Part shown: in pieces, positions 30,565-35,157 of the stretch
Layout of the letters: each line of letters begins with the position of its first letter
Numbering within the stretch: the stretch's first letter is position 1
NCBI RefSeq assembly: GCF_018131225.1
Contig: NZ_JAFCMM010000011.1
Coordinates: 1 to 35,157 of the forward strand
Direction: 5' to 3'
DNA: 35,157 nucleotides
Source of the DNA: Bradyrhizobium sp. U87765 SZCCT0048
GTDB lineage: Bacteria; Pseudomonadota; Alphaproteobacteria; Rhizobiales; Xanthobacteraceae
Translations under genes and position numbers: made by a program
The notes under the pieces: model-generated
What the model was told of the DNA's origin: nothing
Seen by the model: the letters and a program-made list of their open reading frames with translations, nothing else
Database searches by the model: none

Positions 30565-31581
30565 ATGAAAATCCCGTCCATTGTCCTTAGTCTCCTGCTG
30601 CTCGCGCTTCCGGCGCGCGCCGACGAGCAGGCTCGCGCGGCGCCAGCGGCGCGCGAGCCCTATGGCATCGGCCTCGAAGGCTTCGCCTATCCCTATCCCG
30701 TTCAGATGCTGCCGCTGGTGAACGAAGGCGAGCAGGTGCGCATGGCTTACATGGATGTCGCTCCCACCGCGCCGAACGGCCGCACGGTGCTGCTGCTGCA
30801 CGGCCGCAACTTTCCATCGAGCTACTGGGCGCCGGTGATCCGCATGCTGAGCACCGCCGGCTATCGCGTCCTCGTCCCCGACCAGATCGGCTTCGGCAAA
30901 TCGTCCAAGCCGACCTTCGATCTGCATTTCGACCAGCTGGCGCGCAACACCATCGCCCTGCTCGACCATCTGCAACTGCATGACGTCGATGTCGTGGCGC
31001 ACTCGCTCGGCGGCATGCTCGGCGTGCGCATCGCCCGCGCCTATCCCGACCGCGTGCATCGTCTCGCGCTGGTGGCCCCGATTGGTCTCGAGGACTATCG
31101 CCTCTACGTGCCGCCGACCCCGACGGAGAAGATCCTGGAAGCCGAGGACAAGCTGACCGCCGACGGCTACCGCCAGCAGCTCGTCACCAACTATGCGCTG
31201 ACGCTGCCGCCCGACGCGATCACGCCGTTCATCGATGCCCGCTTCAACATCAAGGGCGCCGCCGACTACGCGCGCTGGCTGCGCGCCTTCGTCAGCTCGG
31301 CACAGATGATCTACCGCGAGCCGGTGGCACACGAAATTGCGCTGATCACCCGGCCGACCCTGTTCGTGATGGGCGAAAACGACCACAACGCGCCGGGCCG
31401 CGCCAATGCGCCGGACGCGCTGCGAGACAAAATGGGACACAATGCTGATCTCGCCCGCGCCTTCGCCGCGCAAATGCCGAACGCGAAAATCGATGTGATC
31501 CCCGGCGTCGGCCATCTCGTCTTCCTCGAAGCGGAGAGCGCATTCAACGCCGCACTGCTGCCGTTCCTCGCCGCGCCCTGA
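30565..31581 (+). CDS. Exported alpha/beta hydrolase
   Basis: The 338-residue protein begins with a clear signal peptide (MKIPSIVLSLLLLALPARA, cut near ADE), so it acts in the periplasm or outside. The alpha/beta-hydrolase core shows the oxyanion strand LLLHGRNF, a nucleophile elbow VAHSLGGM, in which the usual first Gly is Ala, the acid in MGENDHNAPG, and the His in GVGHLVFLE. PDQIGFGKSSKP is typical of the epoxide-hydrolase/haloalkane group of this superfamily. The substrate is unknown. GGAG 8 nt before the ATG supports the start. It lies 100 nt after the small membrane protein gene and could be read from the same stress promoter. Confidence 0.9.
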   Translation: MKIPSIVLSLLLLALPARADEQARAAPAAREPYGIGLEGFAYPYPVQMLPLVNEGEQVRMAYMDVAPTAPNGRTVLLLHGRNFPSSYWAPVIRMLSTAGYRVLVPDQIGFGKSSKPTFDLHFDQLARNTIALLDHLQLHDVDVVAHSLGGMLGVRIARAYPDRVHRLALVAPIGLEDYRLYVPPTPTEKILEAEDKLTADGYRQQLVTNYALTLPPDAITPFIDARFNIKGAADYARWLRAFVSSAQMIYREPVAHEIALITRPTLFVMGENDHNAPGRANAPDALRDKMGHNADLARAFAAQMPNAKIDVIPGVGHLVFLEAESAFNAALLPFLAAP

Positions 31582-31786
31582 TCGTCAGCGCGGCGCGATG
31601 CAGCGGACCTGAACTAGCATTCACTGACATGAACGCAACCGCGTAGAAAAATCGCAACGTGCGACAAAAAATCCCTGCGTTAATCTGAACGAAATGCGCC
31701 GCAATTTATTTGCTTTATTCTCCACCGGTGCTTTGGCAGTCTTGTCAGGCCGCGGCATTGGCGGACACGGAACGAAGGACAACATC

Positions 31787-32047
31787 ATGAAGATACTTGT
31801 TGCTGCTGCGTTTGCGGCGGGCCTGCTTGCCGGCTCGAGCGTTGCCAATGCGATGCCGGCTGCCCCCGCGGGTGGCGCGAACCCCGACGTCATCCAGGTC
31901 GCCGGCGGCTGCGGCCCGGGCTTCCATCCGGGCCCCTACGGCCGCTGCCGCCCGAACCGCTATGAGCGCCCGGTCATCGTGCGTCCAATGCCGCGTCGCT
32001 GCCCTCCCGGCTTCTTCTGGCGCCACGGCCGCTGCCGTCCGATGTGA
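31787..32047 (+). CDS. Small secreted GCG_CRPN-type protein
   Basis: This 86-residue protein has a signal peptide (MKILVAAAFAAGLLAGSSVANA) and a mature part rich in Gly, Pro, Arg and Cys. GCGPGFHPGPYGRCRPN (about 45-61) is the motif that names the GCG_CRPN family; a second Cys-Pro-Pro-Gly unit (RCPPGFFWRHGRCRP) ends the protein. Four cysteines in two pairs suggest disulfides after export. The role of the family is unknown to me; it is common in Bradyrhizobium relatives. AAGGA 9 nt before the ATG marks this start, inside a longer open frame from 31694. A strong terminator follows. Confidence 0.82.
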   Translation: MKILVAAAFAAGLLAGSSVANAMPAAPAGGANPDVIQVAGGCGPGFHPGPYGRCRPNRYERPVIVRPMPRRCPPGFFWRHGRCRPM

Positions 32048-32075
32048 TTCGGCGCGATCGGAGCAGACTGTTCCA

Positions 32076-32110
32076 GGGCTTCGCCACACGGCGAAGCCCT
32101 TCGTCGTTTC
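32076..32110 (+). terminator. Rho-independent terminator of the GCG_CRPN gene
   Basis: GGGCTTCGCC (32076-32085) and GGCGAAGCCC (32090-32099) form a perfect 10-bp stem around ACAC, followed by a T-rich tail (TTCGTCGTTT). It sits 28 nt after the stop codon and just before the end of the convergent kinase gene. Confidence 0.85.
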
Positions 32111-32116
32111 AGGCCG

Positions 32117-33493
32117 TCACACGCCGGCTGATGCCGGAACCGCTGGCAGCATCAGGCGGAAAGCGATGCCGATGGCGCGCTCGACAAGGACGACGTCACC
32201 GTCATGCATGCGCATGACATCGCTCACCAGATTGAGGCCGAGCCCCGCGCCGCGGCCGTTGGCGCGCTGCTTGAAGAACGGCGCGAAGATGTGTGCCCGC
32301 AGTTCCACCGGGATGCCCGGCCCTTCGTCGCCGACTTCGGCGAATCCCGGCCCGACGGTCAGCGTGATGGTGCCCCGGCGCCCGCCATGGTCGATGGCAT
32401 TCTGCACGAGATTGGTCAGCGCGCGCTCCAGCGCCATGGCGTCGCCGCGCACGAACGCGGCCGCGCATTGCGCCTCGAAGCGCACTTCGTAGCCGGCGGC
32501 GAACGCCAGCGGCCCCATGTCGAGCGCAACCCGGCGCGACAGCGCGACGAGATCGATCGCGACGAAGGCGCGCGCCCCCTGATGCAGGCGCTGCACGTCC
32601 AGCATCTGCTCGGTCAGCACGACGAGGCGCGTCGTGTCTTCCATCAGATGATCGCGGATGCCGCTGTGCGGCAGCGCCGCGATACGGGCATTGAGGATCG
32701 CGATCGGCGTGCGCAGCTCGTGTGCGGCATCGACGAGAAAACGCTCCTGGCGCTCATAGCCCTCGTCGAGGCGGCCGAGCGCGCCGTTGACCGCCAGCAC
32801 CAGCGGCGCGACCTCCGCCGGCACATCGGTGGCGGTCAGGCGGCTGCCGCGCCGCGCGCTGTCGATGGCGTGGGCCTCACAGGCGGCGCGCTCGACGCCG
32901 GCGAGCGAGCGGCGCACCACCAGCGGCGTCGCCACCAGCGCGCCGAGCGCCATCACCGCAAGGATCGGCAGCACCAGCTTGATCAGGATCAGCGACACAC
33001 CGAGCAGCATGAGATAGGGCGACGTCGCCGAACTCGTGCCGGTGACGAACTGCAGCCGGCCCGCGGCAGTGTGGGCCCAGCGCATGCGCGCGACCGGGCG
33101 ATCGGGATCGCCGATATTCCAGCCGAGCCGTGCCTGGCCGACACGGTCGAGCGCCGCGCCGACGCCGTCGTATTCCGGCGGCACCTGCCCCTCCGTCACC
33201 TGGCGGCCGTCGCGGTCGCGCGCGGTGAACCAGAAGTCGCGATCGCGCCGCAACGCCCGCAGGCCGTCGGTCTCGGCCAGACGCCAGCCTCCGCCGGGCT
33301 CGCGCACCACCGCGCCGCGCAGCGTCTCGATGGTGCTGTCGGTCGAGTTGAAGTCGAAGAGATGACCGGAGGCGAACAGCACCGCGATCACCGCGATCAG
33401 CACCACCGACTGCACCGCCAGCAGGCGCCAGAACAGCAGCCGCTTCAGCGACGCCTTGCGGCTGGCGGGGTCACGATTGCTCGCGGAGGACAT
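32117..33493 (-). CDS. Two-component sensor histidine kinase
   Basis: From the ATG at 33493 this is 458 residues. Two membrane helices (about 22-42 and 160-192) flank a periplasmic sensor of about 115 residues with no named domain seen. A HAMP-like linker follows. The kinase part has the H-box FLVDAAHELRTPIAILNARI (phosphorylated His258), N-box LTNLVQNAIDHGG (Asn365), G1 VGDEGPGIP (Asp389), F-box FAPFFK, and G2 GRGAGLGLNL. Its start lies 23 nt inside the 3' end of the response regulator gene, so the two are translationally coupled and surely partners. The signal is unknown. A methyltransferase gene heads the same transcript, hinting at envelope or lipid control. Confidence 0.92.
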   Translation of the reverse strand: MSSASNRDPASRKASLKRLLFWRLLAVQSVVLIAVIAVLFASGHLFDFNSTDSTIETLRGAVVREPGGGWRLAETDGLRALRRDRDFWFTARDRDGRQVTEGQVPPEYDGVGAALDRVGQARLGWNIGDPDRPVARMRWAHTAAGRLQFVTGTSSATSPYLMLLGVSLILIKLVLPILAVMALGALVATPLVVRRSLAGVERAACEAHAIDSARRGSRLTATDVPAEVAPLVLAVNGALGRLDEGYERQERFLVDAAHELRTPIAILNARIAALPHSGIRDHLMEDTTRLVVLTEQMLDVQRLHQGARAFVAIDLVALSRRVALDMGPLAFAAGYEVRFEAQCAAAFVRGDAMALERALTNLVQNAIDHGGRRGTITLTVGPGFAEVGDEGPGIPVELRAHIFAPFFKQRANGRGAGLGLNLVSDVMRMHDGDVVLVERAIGIAFRLMLPAVPASAGV

Positions 33494-34145
33494 AGCCCAC
33501 CCCGCGGATGACATTGATGACGACGCCGGACTGTGTGTCGGCGAGCTTGCGGCGCAGCCGCGACACATGGGAATCGAGCGCGTTCGACTGCACCTCGTCG
33601 TCGAAGCCGAACACCGCCTCCATCAGCGCCGGCCGCGGCACCATGCGCCCGGCGCGGCGCACCAGGCATTCCAGCACCAGCATCTCGCGGCGCGGCATGT
33701 CGAGGCGCGCGCCGTCGACCCGGACATCGCGATGGCCGAGGTCGAAGCTGAGACGGCCGACGCGGACCGCCGGCGCCTGGATCGGCCCGACGCGCCGCAG
33801 CACGGCGCGCAGCCGCGCCAGCAGCTCGTCGAATACGAACGGCTTGCCGAGGTAGTCGTCGGCGCCCGTCTCCAGGCCCGCGATGCGCTCCGGCACCTGG
33901 CCCTTCGCGGTCAGCACGATCACCGGCACGGCGAGGCCACGGGCGCGGATGCGGCCGATCAGCGCCAGGCCGTCGCCGTCGGGCAGCTGGCGGTCGAGCA
34001 GGATGGCATCGTAGGCGGCGTCGCCGACCACCAGGTCGGCGTCGGCGAGCGTGCCGACATGGTCCATCACCATGCCGTGCTTCTGCAGCGAGGCGCGCAG
34101 CGCCACCACCATCTGCGGCTCATCCTCGACCAGCAGGATGCGCAC
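33471..34145 (-). CDS. OmpR/PhoB-type response regulator
   Basis: The 224-residue protein has an N-terminal receiver (LLVEDEP; acceptor Asp51 in AILLDRQLPDGDG; Thr79; Lys101 in GKPF) and a C-terminal winged-helix domain at about 128-221 (LDMPRREMLVLECLVRRAGR, then RPALMEAVFGFDDEVQSNALDSHVSRLRRKL and IRGVGYVL). It would bind DNA as a phosphorylated dimer, driven by the overlapping kinase gene. The ATG at 34145 is 23 nt after the methyltransferase stop. Direct GTAACG boxes upstream of the methyltransferase gene may be its operator. Confidence 0.94.
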   Translation of the reverse strand: MRILLVEDEPQMVVALRASLQKHGMVMDHVGTLADADLVVGDAAYDAILLDRQLPDGDGLALIGRIRARGLAVPVIVLTAKGQVPERIAGLETGADDYLGKPFVFDELLARLRAVLRRVGPIQAPAVRVGRLSFDLGHRDVRVDGARLDMPRREMLVLECLVRRAGRMVPRPALMEAVFGFDDEVQSNALDSHVSRLRRKLADTQSGVVINVIRGVGYVLREQS

Positions 34146-34168
34146 GTCTCAACTCCGCCCGCGCGCAG

Positions 34169-34747
34169 CTAGTGCGGGCCGATGCGCGACAGCCGGTACA
34201 CCGACGCCGGCGGGATGTTGCGCAGCGTCGTGCCGACCTTCTCCGCGGTCAGCCCGACCCGCCGCAGCAGCACCGGATGCACCGGGCAGCGAGCGGTGTA
34301 AGTAAACTGGTAGAACGCCCCGCCCGGCCGCAGCCGCGCGAAGCAGGCGCGCAGGATGGCAACGACCACCCAGGGCGGCATCGACAGCAGCGGCAGGCCG
34401 CTGACCACCGCACCCAGCGGCTCGGCGTCGTCGCGCAGCGCCTCCCCGACCCCGCGGGCGTCCATGTGCAGAACGCGGGCGTTCGGAAAGCGCGCCGCAA
34501 GGTGCGGGATGAAGTCGTTGCAGGCTTCCACCAGCGTGATGTCGCGCTCGGCGACGCCGCGCATCAGCAGCGCGCTGGTGAACACCCCGGTGCCGGGGCC
34601 GAGTTCCAGCACCGGCCCGGTCCGCGGGCCGATCCCCCGGGTGATCAGCGCCGCGAGATGGCGGCTGGACGGGGTCACCGAAGCCGTGCGCAGCGGGGCG
34701 CCCAGCCAGGCCTTGAGGAAGCGGAATTCGTCGGAGGTCGGCATCAT
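34169..34747 (-). CDS. SAM-dependent methyltransferase, PmtA-like phospholipid N-methyltransferase
   Basis: This 192-residue protein has the SAM site VLELGPGTGVFTSALL (about 46-61), an acidic residue at the second strand (ITLVEACNDF), and a conserved head with FLKAWLGAPLRTASVTPSSRHLA, which is seen in Rhodobacter/Sinorhizobium-type PmtA enzymes that methylate phosphatidylethanolamine on the way to phosphatidylcholine. The length also fits. AAGGGG precedes the ATG. Other small class I methyltransferases share this fold, so the lipid substrate is probable, not proved. It is the first gene of a methyltransferase-regulator-kinase operon. Confidence 0.78.
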   Translation of the reverse strand: MMPTSDEFRFLKAWLGAPLRTASVTPSSRHLAALITRGIGPRTGPVLELGPGTGVFTSALLMRGVAERDITLVEACNDFIPHLAARFPNARVLHMDARGVGEALRDDAEPLGAVVSGLPLLSMPPWVVVAILRACFARLRPGGAFYQFTYTARCPVHPVLLRRVGLTAEKVGTTLRNIPPASVYRLSRIGPH

Positions 34748-34763
34748 CGCCCCTTCATCATCG

Positions 34764-34798
34764 CGTTACATGACCCTGCGATGACAAGATAACGTTAC
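34764..34798 (-). promoter_or_regulatory. Direct GTAACG boxes upstream of the methyltransferase operon
   Basis: On the minus strand, GTAACG occurs at 34798-34793 and again at 34769-34764, 29 bp apart. The first copy is part of the palindrome TAACGTTA (34790-34797). The site lies 17-51 nt before the methyltransferase start and could be a binding site for the operon's own response regulator. Confidence 0.4.
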
Positions 34799-34974
34799 GC
34801 CTACCTGTCAGCGGCGTCAGGATGCGATTTTGTTCGCCGGCCTGCTCCCCGGACGCCGGCCGGACAGCGGCCGACATCTGCGAACATACGCCGATACGTG
34901 GCGGCGAGATCCGCGGATGGCGAAAAGCGACCGGTCCCGATTCGACGTCAACGAAACGCCCCGCGTGCGGCGGC

Positions 34975-35157
34975 CTACAGCGGCAGGTTGTCGTGCTTCT
35001 TCATGGGCACCTCGACCTTCTTGTCCCTGAGCATGGCGAGAGCCCGGGCGATGCGCTTGCGGGTCGAGTGCGGCATGATCACGTCGTCGATGTAGCCGCG
35101 CTCGGCGGCGACGAACGGCGACAGGAAGCGGTCCTCGTACTCCTTGGTGCGCGCGGC
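34975..35157 (-). CDS. pccB: Propionyl/acyl-CoA carboxylase beta subunit, C-terminal end (5' part beyond window)
   Basis: The last 60 residues and TAG stop of a minus-strand gene are present. The sequence includes EYEDRFLSPFVAAERGYIDD, VIMPHSTRKRIARALAMLRD and an ending KKHDNLPL, which is the usual C-terminus of propionyl-CoA carboxylase beta chains in this bacterial group. The enzyme joins CO2 to propionyl-CoA to give methylmalonyl-CoA. It is cut by the right edge; the stop is 228 nt upstream of the methyltransferase start, so they are probably separate units. Confidence 0.85.
   Translation of the reverse strand, partial: AARTKEYEDRFLSPFVAAERGYIDDVIMPHSTRKRIARALAMLRDKKVEVPMKKHDNLPL

Overview
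The window is about 35 kb of uniformly GC-rich DNA whose gene families, intergenic palindromes and EcfG-type promoter motifs point to an alphaproteobacterium of the Bradyrhizobium/Rhodopseudomonas group. This placement is inferred from protein families and repeat style; no rRNA or other marker gene is present. I see no tRNA, rRNA, CRISPR array or intact mobile element.

Region 1 (1-15.3 kb, minus strand) is a surface-signalling and secretion locus. In transcription order it encodes a small single-pass membrane protein, a periplasmic protein joining an STN signalling domain to a TonB C-terminal-like domain, a FecI-type ECF sigma factor, a FecR-type anti-sigma factor with a twin-arginine motif, and a giant filamentous-haemagglutinin (TpsA) exoprotein of at least 4,090 residues that runs off the left edge. 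The layout resembles the Vre/PUMA3 system of Pseudomonas aeruginosa: a receptor-like STN protein without a barrel, a sigma/anti-sigma pair and a two-partner-secretion exoprotein. A candidate ECF promoter lies just upstream of the exoprotein gene.

Region 2 (15.9-18.6 kb, plus strand) holds an MFS_3-type exporter with a C-terminal soluble domain and two small paralogous cytosolic proteins. It ends in a convergent intergenic region packed with palindromic repeats.

Region 3 (18.6-27.7 kb, minus strand) is an acyl-CoA catabolic cluster: a fused indolepyruvate ferredoxin oxidoreductase, then an SCP-x-like thiolase, a DUF35 Zn-ribbon/OB-fold partner, a MaoC-type hydratase, an MFE-2-like dehydrogenase, a NUDT19-like Nudix hydrolase and a CaiB/BaiF CoA-transferase. 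Together they look like a bacterial counterpart of the peroxisomal branched-chain beta-oxidation kit, perhaps fed with acyl-CoAs made from 2-oxoacids.

Region 4 (28.0-32.1 kb) contains a double-domain KaiC-like ATPase overlapping a stand-alone receiver protein (minus strand), and a divergent gene for a small membrane protein. Two divergent GGAAC-N16-NGTT motifs sit between them, suggesting control by the PhyR/EcfG general stress response. A secreted alpha/beta hydrolase and a small GCG_CRPN-type secreted protein with a clear terminator follow.

Region 5 (32.1-35.2 kb, minus strand) is a probable phospholipid N-methyltransferase gene followed by an OmpR-type response regulator and an overlapping histidine kinase, with repeated GTAACG boxes upstream. 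The 3' end of an acyl-CoA carboxylase beta-subunit gene lies at the right edge.
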